DNA of 64,000 nucleotides from Asterella californica. Taxonomy: Eukaryota; Streptophyta; Marchantiopsida; Marchantiales; Aytoniaceae. The notes beneath the pieces are model-generated. The model saw nothing but the letters and a program-made list of their open reading frames with translations. It ran no database searches and was not told where the DNA came from. Made by a program: the position numbers and the translations under genes. How positions within the stretch are numbered: position 1 is the stretch's first letter; each line of letters starts with the position of its first letter. The DNA is taken from NCBI GenBank assembly GCA_036924285.1, contig JAYKYS010000024.1, positions 1,426,001-1,490,000 of the forward strand, read 5' to 3'. Below, in pieces: positions 20,930-33,284 of the stretch.

Positions 20930-22734
20930 TCAGTGTTCTAACAAGAATTTCTTTCTCCCGTCTACAACGCACGACTCACATAGCCAGGCAAATGGATCAT
21001 CGCTATTTCTGTATTTCACTATGTGAAGTTTAAACCATTTGGCGTAATTATCACCGGTAAGCTTTGGGGCTAAGTAAGCTCTTAAATAACACCAACATTC
21101 TTGAGCATACCTGTGGTCTAATGGAACATTTTCATTCAGTTGCGGTTTCAGTTCTTCAAGGACAACATTTGCAGTAGCCACAGATACTCCAACGGAAACT
21201 CCTGTTGTGAGATCCGAAATTTCGGTAACCACGCTGCCTAAACCCGCCGTGACTTGAGCTCCGACTTTGAGAAGGAACCATATCATCTTCAGTGAAAGCT
21301 TGGAGAACATTCTTATCGACTTGGAAAATTTATCATCCTTCTCTAAGCACAGCTCCAACCCTTCTTGGTTCTCGACAAAATGTGGTCGATGCCTTGCTTC
21401 GCACATGAAGTGAAGGCGAACTGCTTCGGCACGATTCATGAATGCTTGCACCTGCTGCTTCATGCTTACATCCTCAATGGTGAAGTAAGGACGCCGGGGA
21501 TGCTTATGATTCTCCTCTGACTTCATGAATCCAATGATGTTGTCCACCTTGGAAGTCATATCCGCCATAAGCGCATACATGTTGACCAGGTTTGGCTTCA
21601 AATCCTTCAATTCATCTTTCACTTCTTGAAAACCTTTCATCATTTCTGCTTGTAGGCGCTGATAGTTTGTGTTCGCCTGTTCCTTGATATCATGTACTCC
21701 TTGCTTGATATCATATAATTCTTGAAGTATTTCCTTGTTTCCAACTGACGAACCTGAATCGCATTTCGCCTCGAGACTCGCAGCCGACGATGATTTCCCA
21801 ATCAAACGTCGAACGTCCTTCGCTGCATCATCGTTCGCTGCATCATGTAATCGACTTGAAACTTCACGTAGTTCTCGCAGGTCTTCCGCGAGATCGTCGT
21901 TATTCTTCTTGACCACCATAAGAACGTCTGTAACATCCTTCGATGACAGGAGTGTTCTTGCTTGTTCACCTTCGGAAGGCAAACTGAATTGTGGGTCGGC
22001 AGAGCTGGTCCCGATTTGGGGCCATGTATGCTTTTAGCCAAACAAGAACTCATCACTGACATTGCCACTTAGAGCTCGATCTTCTACGTCAGCCTGAAAT
22101 AATCTTTTCAGATCCTGTATCAACACAGCCTGCTTTTCTCTGAACACACGAGGTGTCAATCGTTTCACACACTCCGTTCGAAGCAATGCAACAACAAGTT
22201 GCACACCAGGACACCCCTTATCGGAAGCGCAAAATTCGGTCAGACTCTTGATGACGTGCTTGTAAACATAGCCCATAGCCCAGTCTCGGGACGCGTGATC
22301 CGAGAATTTTACCATGACATCGATATGGTTCTGTGCAGATTCATCAGTCTCGACAAATATCAAGAGACCATTCACTCGAATCTCCACATGATAACGCGAA
22401 ACTATGAAGTTGCTGTTAAGTACTCCCAGAACTTTCATCTGCTTCCGAAGGTGTATCTAAATTCCAAGAAGAAAAAGAAGTAAAAATAAGTCCATATATT
22501 GTTACCATTAAGCAAGTTTAAATTTTAAAATGAGATGTAACAAGATTCATGATTTCCTGTCCTCAACAGGAAAGCGATGAAATGATCAAATTTTATGATT
22601 TAAATTACATAGCGACACTATTAACTTTATGGATATGTAACCTTCCATGATGTATAAGTAACATACAGTACTATACGAGAGTAAAAGTAATTAAAACAAG
22701 AAAACAATTCAAAAGTATTGTTGTTGAAACTTAC

Positions 22735-24116
22735 TTGGTATCTGGGATAAAATGCTGCACTGAATGAAGTCCTCTCCTGATCATGACATTGTACTCGGAA
22801 TCCAAAGTACTCTGATGCTTCACCGCATCCAGCAAGTTCTTCGCTCCACTTAAGTGTGTCGATCGTCCTCCTCCCTGAAGCACTTGCTTTCTCTCCAAGG
22901 AAAGCTTTCGGCATGAAATATCTGGTGACATCGTCATATTCGAACTCGTGGCAAAGTTCCATTTCTATCAAGAGCTTTTTCACCGTTCTCTCGTCTACCT
23001 TCATCTTCATCTTCTTCTGGACATTCTTTATCAGAGTAGATAATCTTTGCAGATCAACAAAACCATCCGACAGTGTAATTTCCAGCAAATCCCTATCCGA
23101 TGATGTCGAAGCGCGCCTCTTTGACTGATGTTTCTCATCCCAAAGTTTGGAATATATGAGTTCTCCCAAAAGGTTTTGTGATAACCAGTTAGGTTGCACC
23201 ACTATCAACTTTTCTGTACTCTCCAGATTAGAAGCATCATCAGCTTGGAGAAGTGCACCTGGCGTCATACAAATAGCACCCACGTCGTGCATGTTTGAAG
23301 CCACGGCATGTAGTACCCTCCTCCCTGCATCATCTGTATGTTTGAATCTGCTGAGATCTTCATGGTTAGAGCAAAACTCATAGAACTCTGCACACGTCCA
23401 GATCGGTGAATCCTTGACTACGTCTGGCAGTTTCATCAACTGCGAGGCTAAATCAGAACAAGCTTTTGGGACTCTAGGGGTTTTTGTGCTGAGTAATTCC
23501 GTCATACAATGACGAACAACATCAAGAATGGGTTGTACATCCTCCACTGTTGTTGCATCAACGTGACGTAGAAAGAGAGGATTTTTGTCCTTACTAACGT
23601 CAGCTTGGGGGCATAGCTCTACAACATCCTGAAATTTCTCTTTCAAAACTTCCACAGTCCTTTCAAATCCTTCTATGACTAATTCGACTGGACCTTTGTG
23701 ACAATCCTTGTGCGTAATGATTACCAACACTTGTGGACGAATGCATCCTGTAATCTGAGTGTTGGATACGATAAAACGGAGCCACGACATCAATTCATCA
23801 CAAAAGGCTTTTTGCACGTCGTGTTTAACCTCTCCACTGATCCCATGTCCTTGGAATGGACTGAAAGCAAAGACGAATAGGCAAGCATGACTGATCCTAG
23901 GAAACAGTACACTTTGAAGAGCTCGAAAGACTTCTTGCCCTGCCAAGTCCCAGATGGAAATGGTGACAAAATCATCCTCACACAGCAATTCCACTTCGAT
24001 CCCCCTTGTTCTCCCGAGACGAGATTTAACTTCATTGAAGCACCTTCGGCGAAAAGATTTAGAGGTGCTCTCCCTCGACTTAATTTTCATCATCGTAGCT
24101 TTCAACCTCGTCTTCC
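22735..24116 (-). CDS. Roc-COR exon, copy 2, open throughout
   Basis: 1382 bp exon entered in phase 1 (AG at 24117-24118, exon begins GGAAGACG) and left in phase 0 at CCAA|GTAAGT. The first codons complete the P-loop (GKT). DLAGQE lies about 60 residues in. HACLFVFAFSP (a beta strand of the GTPase core) and VLVIITHKDC (G4-like motif, THKD in place of NKxD) follow. The COR part begins near a CMTPGALL stretch and includes VVQPNWLSQNLLGELI and the RYFMPKAFLGEK segment. No stop occurs. The equivalent exon at 47066-48447 has the same length and near-identical protein, so this exon is the best-preserved part of the family. Binding and hydrolysis of GTP is the family role. Confidence 0.88.
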
Positions 24117-26251
24117 CTATAGTCAGCATAAGCAGTCAATATGTCAAACAATACATCGAAACAATAAATGAAATTAATTAAATTTAAACAGGATGACAAA
24201 CTGTAAACTGGCTTATATTTTGCTACGGTTACCGTGGCTTTAAGAAGCGAAGAAATTTTCATACATACTGAATGTACATTGATATCAGAATTAAATATCA
24301 CCATTTCAGTTTATAATAGAGTTGTAAATTACAACCCTAATATAAACTAAAAAGACTGAAAATATGCCCTCGGTTATTAATATTGTTGGAAAGCTCCGTC
24401 AGACGAGAAGATGAAAGCGTTTCAGCTATATCCGTAAAGATATTCGAAAAAAAAATATCAAGTACAAAAGAAGAACAAGTTTACAACTTTTAAGACAACC
24501 AAAATTTCCATAAACACACACTAGATAATTTCACGAGAGATTTAAGGATGACAATGAAAGATATCGTCCAGTTCTTTTTTCAGCATACATTAAGTGATAA
24601 CTAGGCGACAAGCTCCTTTCTGTGATTGGTTGTAGCAACAAGTGATAGAACCTAAGGATATATAAGATTGATTAGAAGTGACAAAATAGCATCACATTAA
24701 GTTCCTTTGAAGGGTCATAAATCATATGCATATACTAATTCAAGCTTTAGGATCATAAAGTAGAGGAAACTGAAAATCCAATCTACTAGAAATGTTTGAC
24801 CACGAAGTATAAAGAGAAACACGGGAATTTTTAATTAAGAATCTTTTGTTCGGGCTAATTATGAGGTTCATCCAACGGGCATTCCTTAGTCCTTATTTGA
24901 TCCACCAGCAAACTTGAGATTGCATCCCAAAATTACTAATTACAAATTTCAGTATATTTACTTAATTTCTAGAAGAAAATACAAACTAAGTATTAATCTA
25001 AATGGTGCATGAGCTCAAAAACTTCCTACAGTATAAAAAAATACGTGCTCCACACTTCCACTGGATAAACAAGCTTGGCATGCATACTTATTCTAGTCTA
25101 GTTCTACAATATACTTCACTACGTTAATAGCACAATATGGGCATCAATAGCATGAAAACTGTTTACTGGAACTAGAAATAAGGGTTTTGCTAAGTCAAAA
25201 TACATTACATTGAATGTTTCTTGTACAATGCTGTAATGTGTTATTGCTATTTTCTAATACATATACTAGACACAAGCTTAAACCTTGTATATACAATGAT
25301 CATCTATTTTCCTGCCAGACTTGTCTCAGTACCTATGGCTACTATTTATCAGATACATTTATTCTCTCTTGTCAGGTCTATAACAAGTAATGGTGAGCTC
25401 ATACGGAATACATTTGAACATGAGAGGAAAGATCTCTGAATAGATTTTATAGACTTTTCTCGATTATAAGGTCTATGAATTGATGAAAGACTTGATGAAA
25501 AAACCTTAACACCCAAACTCACCCAAAGAAAAAGAATAAATATAATTAGGATTTAAAAGTGCATGGACATCCTATCCGTAAATTTAAACAATGGTGAGAA
25601 ATTACAAGGAGGTTTGTATTGCAGCGAGAGACTGCTAGCACTCATGAATGGTCTTACAAACGGTTATCTCTAGATGTATCCACACCTTGCAATTTATGAC
25701 CCAAACTTCAAGGTAGCGAGGACATTGCGCAGAAGGTGATGTTTGAAACGTCTGAAGGTAGTAGAGTGATTTTCAGATATATATATCCAGAAAGATATAG
25801 AAAAGAAAAATATGACTGTACAAGTTCGAAATTCTGTACTAAACATTATATACCGTGGAGGTCAAACTCTTGATCACAGATAGCATACTATAGTCCCCTT
25901 CCATGTCTTTTACAGCAGACACCATACCATCATTCATTGCTTCTCACTGTTTCTAGTGTAGATGGGAGAATGAGTGATGGAACAAACAAATATACAAAAA
26001 GGAGTTAACAAAACAGATCCAGACTTTAAGAACTAGAAAGTGAGCAACATCAAAAAGTATTTAACTGCATGAAATTAACTATACATGTAATTCATACATC
26101 CGATCTGTTTCGATCTATTCGTTTATGTTTTTTTTACTGTTTTAACTTTTTTGAATTCTTGTACCTTCCAACTCTCTAAGTATATCCTAAGAAAAGTGAA
26201 TAGCAACTTGAATGACATGCAAGCTCACAAGTTGAGAGTGATGAAGTTTAC
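24117..26251 (-). other. Intron within the ROCO P-loop, copy 2
   Basis: GTAAAC donor at 26250-26251 and ATAG acceptor at 24117-24118. Relative to the 1.0 kb intron in the 45-51 kb copy it carries about 1.1 kb of extra sequence (roughly 25000-26140) of unknown nature; the rest matches 48448-49330. No gene is seen inside. Confidence 0.75.
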
Positions 26252-27916
26252 CTGCAAATGGTTCCCCACACAAGAATACCCGACCTGCCTTCGCTCCGTC
26301 GAATGTCAATTTTGCATCTGCCAAGATCGAAATGTAGCCCGCCTGTTTCTTGTTTCTCAGTGCTTCCTCGATGAGGGCACTCTTTCCATCGACTGCCCAT
26401 TCTATATCCTCTACATCTATCCTCTCTAGAATGAAGTTCACTTGAAGTAGATCCATCATATCTCTGAAGTATTCATCATTGAAGTCATCGGAACTAGAGA
26501 AGGACAAATCTCAAATGGATGTGTTTCTATGCAGATGGGAGAAAACGTTCCTCCATCCGTCTTTGGAACTGCTTCTACTGTATCTTATTTGCAACTTCTC
26601 CACTGAGGAGTTGAAAGTCAATTTATCTAGAAAGGATATAAAGTTCGGGTGTCTAGATCAACAGAGGAGAGGGTTAACTCTTTTAACCAGGTAGAACTGA
26701 CGACTCTTTCTAGGAGGACAAACTTCTGAGAAACGTCTTGTTGGCCTGAAAATAAAATATTTATACGTAACAGAGAGCTTCTTTAAGTAGCGTTCCACAT
26801 TTCTGTAAGACCATTTCTCATTGCTTCCATCTCTTGTTCTACCCAGTGTTCGACGTGGATATTAATATTGAATTGAAACGATGTAGGTTGATGCAGAAGA
26901 CTTCTTCCTATGTTTTTCCACTCATCTAAGCTTAAGTGAGGGAAAGTCATACAATCAACAAGACGCACAGAGTTTCCATAGTACCTAAAGTAAATAATGG
27001 AGATAGAGATGATGTTGCCACCTATAAGACTGGTCAACGCTTGTGCTGTTACTCCTCCACAACCCACGTGGAGCTCTAGACGTTCTAGAACGTGATATGA
27101 GCATGTTGCAGTGTATACCTCCACAAGGACATGCACCAGATCCTCTTTAATCTCCCATATGATAAGGTTCTTCAAACGAGCAGAACTCTTTAGTGCACGT
27201 GACAGAGCTTTCTTTAGCATCTCTGTCTAATCAGGGTACATCCTCTAATTCAAGTCTTTCAAGGTAGGGTGCACAAGATATGATTTCCGCCACGGACAAC
27301 ATAATGCTTCCTTCAGCACCCTCTCCACAGAAGTCCAGATACTTCAACTCATGATGTTGCTTTGGTCGGAGAGCGGAGGCGACTTCTGCGACGAACTTTG
27401 CTCTTAATCCCATATAGTCTATTAATCCCATATAGCTTATTGGTTTAATAGTTAGCTCTCGCAAGTGAAGAGATCGGCTGATAAGTATTTGGAACTGAAG
27501 GTCAATCAGCGCTTCTTCTTCTGCAGACTTGAGCGGGCTATCTCAATTTCTTCCAACTGAGCGGTAGCTTGGAAGTGTTTCAGAAAAACTTCTCATTCCT
27601 TCACTGACAGATGCGATTCTCTCAAGTATTCACAATTGAAACGCTTCAGAGAGTTGCAGGTACCCAATGCTTCTAACACCATTATTCGCACCTCCGTGCG
27701 CCTATGACATTCTCGCCCTTCCGGTCTGAAGAAATTATCATACTTTTCCCATTCTAACCCTGGCAAAGACTCCTCGGGTTTCTCATCGGGACTCATCCGC
27801 CAGACGACGCAACAAATCCTGGAGCGCTTGAGGAAGCGGAAGCTGTGAGTCCGCTGCCTCTGTTTCTGTCTCTTGACTAACCTTCTCAAGAACGCTCTCC
27901 GCAGCTCCACTTAATC

Positions 27917-30309
27917 TCTGTGCACCATACTCCGACTCCAAGCTTCTAGATCTGTCATTTGGAAGCTATTTTCATGAGCATGATGACGATGACAATCGAA
28001 TTAGAATTGAAGTATGAACTGCACATATTCAGGGATCTAATAGAGAGGGTCCTAATGATCATAAGCGACGATTCATGATGTTCCTCCAGTTGACGTCAAG
28101 AAATCAAGATAATATTTATTGTAAACTTACTCGTTGTCCGGTGAGCTTCAAGAGAAGAAGTTTCTAGCTTCTGGATCGACGATGAGCTTCAGAGGATTGT
28201 TGAGGTTGAGTTGAGATGGTCAAACTTTAACTTGAGAACGTCTCTATAGTTGCACGCGCTCTTTCCACCTTGGCATGAGACTCGCATGAGAGCTAGATTG
28301 TAATGATCATGTAGGAACTACATACAAAACAGAAAGGATCCGAAGTTAGATTCTAAAGTCTTTCACTAATATTTGAATATATCATTGTTGTTCGAATGTT
28401 TATCGATACAACAGTTGTCAAAACCCTTGCACCAGAAAGCCTTTTCGCTCTGCTTATAGAGTAATCGTAGTAAGGGTAGGCCTTGTAGCTAGATCAAAAG
28501 AATACAGACTTTCAGTTGTGATATTTTTAACTTAGCCTGTACATGTGACCCAGAAGACACTAAGCTAGAATATATATATCTTTCTTGTTGTCCAGAAGAC
28601 ACTAAGTTAGAAAATGTTAATCTTTGAAATTCTTCTTGTCACGAAAAACTTAAAGTTCTAAGACTTCCTTTATTTTCTCGCTGAATACCAGGCTCTGCAG
28701 CTAGAGCAGCCATCATTTGCAGATGAATAATTTAAAAGCATGAAGACGCAAACTGACTGGAGGTCCATACGAGCTGGAAAGCGTTTCCTTGATAATTCTG
28801 GATTATAAATTATAATCTCCATAAAAGTTCTTCACAAATTTAAAACTGTAATTAGTTAAATGAATTAAGAATGTCTCTGTTAATGATTGATTGAAATCAA
28901 CAGAAACAGATAAACATGCTTCTGTGAAGCATAGAGATTCAACATCATGTTGTTTCTACTTGAAACGATGAGAATAGAATTCCAGTTTGATGTGCGTAGA
29001 CTTACCCGTTATGTTGATGAAGTTCAAGTAATAAGTTTGTAGCATCTAGATCCCCGATGAACTCGATATCTGGGGTGAACGGCAAAAACAATGGTATTAG
29101 TACCCCTGCAGAATGTTGTTGCAAGTGGTCAAGTTAAGTAATTCAAGGTTTTGTTCACCAACAGGAGATATTTTCCCTTCCAGAGAAAGTCAAGAGCGGA
29201 TTTCAACAACGCTCTTTGTCTTGCATGACAGCTAGCATGAAAGTGAAAACATGACACATGCACGGACTACAATGACATACAGGAGAATGAATTATGATCA
29301 GATACAGGATAAAGATGTAACAGTTGATACACTCACATTGTGAGCCCAAAGAACTGAAGTCGCTTAAATGATTAAAGATCCAAGCTCTTTCACGGGTAAC
29401 TTGGTAAGAAGTTGACACTCACAATAAATTTTCCAAAATCTTTGCGGCTTCAAATTCTGAGAGACTGAAGAGATGATTTTGGCAATGCTCCCTGTGCTAC
29501 ATGGTAGTCTGGCATGACTGTGATAACATAACGGACTGCAATGAACGATTTATACAAGCATACCATATTACTGAGTTAGATACACTGTATGGACCGAATG
29601 ACGGAATCACAACTAAATGAGTTGAAGACGCTTAGATGAACAAAGGTCGGAGCTGACTCAAGGGCAAACCTGGTAGAAACTTGACATTAGGAGTATTCAG
29701 CACGGAACTCTCAAGCACGACAGCCTTAGCTTTCCCAGGTCTTTAAACTTGATCGATCTACTCGTTCTGACCTGTAAATGCACCAGCTTGCAAGTTTAGT
29801 GCAATATCTGGAACGCGGATTAGTTGTATATATAGATGTCGCGCAAGTGGATGAATCTAGATTAAATGTAAATAGTGCTTCGACAAAGAGTTTCGGTTCT
29901 CAAAATCCATAAACGGAGATGCCATTAGTAAGAGATATGGGGCTGGGTGATCTACGGAAGAAGGAAGAGGAACTGAAATTATACCTTGCTTTCCTATTCC
30001 TAAATACGGTTCCAAGTAGTGGTAGAAGCAGCAGCACAAAGAGCAAAAATAGTTTGAAGGAAAGCAAATTTAAAGCTTGGCAACATCAGTACGACAAGGA
30101 AAATGGAACTTGGAACAAATTTCCTGTCAGTGTCAAGAATCCTTTTGAACTTATCTCGGGCCCCAATCTAGAAGTTTACAAACCTTCTACTTGAACCACA
30201 TCACAATAACGCCCGAGCTTACGGATCACATACTTTAATCACAACGTTGTGCCCTCTCCAGATATACTTGCAGCGTGGTAGCCTTTTTGTTCCGAATCAG
30301 CGAACGGCA
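27917..30309. other. Upstream region of ROCO copy 2, diverged repeats
   Basis: No intact gene. On the minus strand two short exon-like pieces end at ACTTAC-type donors: one at about 28185-28135 and one at about 29062-29005. Their frames are related (second: FIGDLDATN). Three diverged blocks with the GCTCTTTGTCTTGCATGAC-type word lie near 28255, 29207 and 29485. A plus-strand frame at 29919-30194 (91 codons) has no recognisable domain. The blocks may be remnants of repeated 5' exons of ROCO-like genes. Confidence 0.4.
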
Positions 30310-30605
30310 GACTTGATATACACCTCCATCATCTGGTCTCTGCTTCACAGGTATCACATGGTAAGTGATTGTCATCTCCAGTTACTTTATAATAAGAGGT
30401 CACATTTCATCCACAGCCAAATGCATCGTGCAAGTGGCCGTCACTTTAATTCCGCTGGTTCTCGAAAGAGGTGATCATGAAGGTGCACATCTGCAATCAA
30501 AGTTACTTTCAGGAACAGGAATGAGGCTAGTGTACACAGAAGCTGCAGAAGACTAGTAAGACTTAGTGAGTACCTCAAGTCCTAGCTCAATAAAACGAGG
30601 CGATG
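30310..30605 (+). repeat. Segment shared with 18130-18515
   Basis: Same segment as at 18130-18515 but with an internal deletion. It fuses directly to ROCO coding sequence at about 30605. Confidence 0.75.
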
Positions 30606-32165
30606 TATTTCATGCCGATCGATTTCGTTGGAAAGAAAGCAAGTGCTTCAGGGAGGAGGACGATCGACACACTTAAGTGGAGCGAAGAACTTGCTGGAGC
30701 ATCAGAGTATTTTGGATTCCGAGTACAATGTCAAGATCAGGAGAGGACTTCATTCAGTGCAGCATTTTATCCCAAATACCAAGTAAGTTTCAACAACAAT
30801 ACTTTTGAGTTGTTTTCTTGTTTTAATTACTTTTACTCTCGTATAGTAATGTATGTTACTTATACATCATGGAAGGTTACATATACATAAAGTTAATAGT
30901 GTCGCTACGTAACTTAAATCATAACTTGATCATTTCATCGCTTTCCTGTTGAGGACAGGAAATCATGAATCTTGTTACATCTCATTTTCAAATTTAAACT
31001 TGTTTAATGGTAACAATATATGGACTTATGTTTACTTCTTTTTCTTCTTGGAATTAGATACACCTTCGAAAGCAGATGGAAGGTCTGGGACTACTTAACA
31101 GCAACTTCATAGTTTCGCGTTATCATGTGGAGATTCGAGCGAATGGTGTCTTGATATTTGTGGAGATTGATGAATCTGCACAGAACCATATCGATGTCAT
31201 GGTAAAATTCTCGGATCACGCGTCCCGAGACTGGGCTATGGGCTATGTTTACAAGCACGTCATCAAGAGTCTGATCGAATTTTGCGCTTCCGATAAGGGG
31301 TGCCCTGGTGTGCAACTTGTTGTTGCATTGCTTCGAACGGAGTGTGTGAAACGATTGACACCTCGTGTGTTCAGAAAAAAGCAGGCTGTGTTGATACAGG
31401 ATCTGAAAAGACGACTTCAGGCTGACGTAGAAGATCGAGCTCTAAGTGGCAATGTCAGTGATGAGTTCTTGTTTGGCTATAAGCATACATGGCCAGAAAT
31501 CGAGACCAGCTCTGCCGACCACAATTCAGTTTGCCTTCCGAAGGTGAACAAGCAAAAACACTCCTGTCATCGGAGGATGTTACAGACGTTCTTATGGTGG
31601 TCAAGAAGAATAACGACGATCTCGCGAAAGACCTGCGAGAACTACTTGAAGTTCCAAGTCGATTACATGATGCAGCGAACGACGTTCCACGTTTGATTGG
31701 GAAATCATCGTCAGCTGCGAGTCTCGAGGCGAAATGCGATTCAGGTTCGTCAGTAGGAAACAAGGAAATACTTCAAGAATTATATGATATCAAGCAAGGA
31801 GTACATGATATCAAGGAACAGGCGAACACAAACTATCAGCGCCTACACGCAGAAATGATGAATTGTTTTCAAGGAGTGAAAGATGAATTGAAGGATTTGA
31901 AGCCAAACCTGGTCAACATGCATGCGCTTATGGCGGATATGACTTCCAAGGTGGACACCATCATTGGATTCATGAAGTCAAAGGAGAATCATAAGCATCC
32001 CCGACGTCCTTACTTACCAGTAAGGATGTAAGCATGAAGCACCAGGCGCAAGCACTCATCAATTGTGCCGAAGCAGTTTCGCCTTCACTTCATGTGCGAA
32101 GCAAGGCATCGACCACATTTTCTCGAGAACCAAGAAGGGTTGGAGCTGTGGTTAGAAAAGGATGA
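30606..32165 (+). pseudogene. ROCO C-terminal fragment (copy 1), inverted
   Basis: Plus-strand piece equivalent to the end of the Roc-COR exon and the start of the last exon of the minus-strand ROCO genes. It begins in COR (YFMPIDFVGKKASASG). It keeps the GTAAGT donor at about 30783 and an intron of about 275 bp, and continues with the IHLRKQM.GLG exon start at about 31060. The frame of the first part ends by a one-base deletion near 31521, and 31530-32028 continues in the neighbouring frame. Homology stops at about 32165 inside a DDK(F/N) codon region, where the inverted-repeat arm begins. It lacks LRR, GTPase and hydrophobic C-terminal segments, so it cannot make a working protein. Confidence 0.85.
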
Positions 32166-32235
32166 TAACAAACCTATTAGAAATGTAATGTAATGAAATA
32201 CATTTCTGGACTTCTGTCTACCCATTGTGCAGAGA

Positions 32236-32600
32236 TTTACTTGATCAGACCCCGCAATGAAAGTAGGACTTGATCAGACCCCTCTTAGAATTTCTTGCTT
32301 GATCAGACCCATGACCTGGATTCTCCAGTCATACAAGTCATGTTATTTAGTCATACCAAAAACTGAGTCTTGCCTCGTTTTCTGGCAAGTGCAGTGACGT
32401 GAAAATAAACCTGAGAAAATAATTTTAGATCATTGGTTGACTTCTTTCTGTGTATGCATAGTCTTTTCTATCACATATTGCTGACTAGGCAAAGAGACCT
32501 GTACGACTAGCACCTCCAGGTGAAGAGTCTTATCAAAGAAAGAATTATAAGAGGGGTATTGTCAAATCCTACCTTCTTTCTAGAGGTCTGGTCAAGTAAA
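32236..32600. mobile_element. Fold-back MITE-like element, second copy
   Basis: Starts TTTACTTGATCAGACC and ends GGTCTGGTCAAGTAAA. Shorter than the copy at 4466-4876 by one 47 bp tandem unit. No coding capacity. Confidence 0.6.
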
Positions 32601-33247
32601 TTTCTGATCCATTGTGGACTGTATGATACCAGCCATGAAAGCGTATTGTACTTGTGCTTGGGATATTCTAGTGACTAGTTGTACTGCAAATTCTCAGTCA
32701 TCTTTTTTGCCGACTGTGGTGGTGTATTTTCTCTGGAGTCTAGAACCATAACAGTTATTCGTAATTCAGGCTTTACTGGAGAGGTTAAATTCACTTTATA
32801 TTTCTCGTGATCTGCATGTCCACAACATTCAAACTGAAAAGTATTTGTTGACTGTCCTCCGAATGAACATTCATGAGGAGTAATTGCTGGAAGAAATTCC
32901 GAATGATCTGGTTTGAGCGTGGGTCCTTTGGGCTGTATTTGCTATTCACTCATGTTAATACATATTATAGTTTTATTGTTTATTTATTTGATAGGTCCCA
33001 ACACCGCCTTTGGAATAGTTCCTTGGAACAGATCTTCCAGTTATGAAGAGTACAGTACCGTCACACACTTTTTATTACCAGATCGGCTCGGACTGCGTAC
33101 TTTCAAGCTCATGTACCATACTTATAATGTTAGAATTTTGTGTTGCATTTTGTGTTAGAAAAGCTGAATCTCTCTAATCATTATAAATGATAACATTGCT
33201 AGAAATTGCAAGCAGAGGCTGACATAACCCATAAGCTATCCGTCTGT

Positions 33248-33284
33248 TATACTTTCTGCATACTCGAGTACTGCAGAAAGTATA
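33248..33284. repeat. Palindrome in the right inverted-repeat arm
   Basis: Arms TATACTTTCTGCA (33248-33260) and complement (33272-33284) with spacer TACTCGAGTAC, whose centre TACTCGAGTA is itself palindromic. Counterpart of 3776-3812. Confidence 0.85.

Larger units (their letters stand above)
20930..27916 (-). pseudogene. LRR-Roc-COR (ROCO) protein gene, copy 2, inactivated
   Basis: Read on the minus strand. A degenerate LRR part spans 27916-26252, with pieces such as LTIKPISYMGL and a terminal AKAGRVFLCGEPFAG. After a 2.1 kb intron comes the Roc-COR exon (24116-22735), then a last exon (22456-20930). The Roc GTPase shows the P-loop GEPFAGKT (split by the intron), switch II DLAGQE and a THKD specificity motif. 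COR follows. The last exon adds a long helical, probably coiled-coil region (DIKQGVHDIKEQAN) and a hydrophobic Gly/Val/Ala-rich segment (VGAQVTAGLGSVV) before the end DGRKKFLLEH. No kinase domain is present. Lesions: TGA and a frameshift near 27190-27240, further LRR stops, and a TAA at 22034-22036. The length without lesions would be about 1500 residues. ROCO proteins act as signalling scaffolds; the role of this one is unknown. Confidence 0.85.

Noticed and set aside
22856..24171. Several plus-strand frames opposite the Roc-COR exon (also 47187-48503).
   Set aside because: They are shadows of the well-supported minus-strand coding exon; the protein motifs are on the minus strand.
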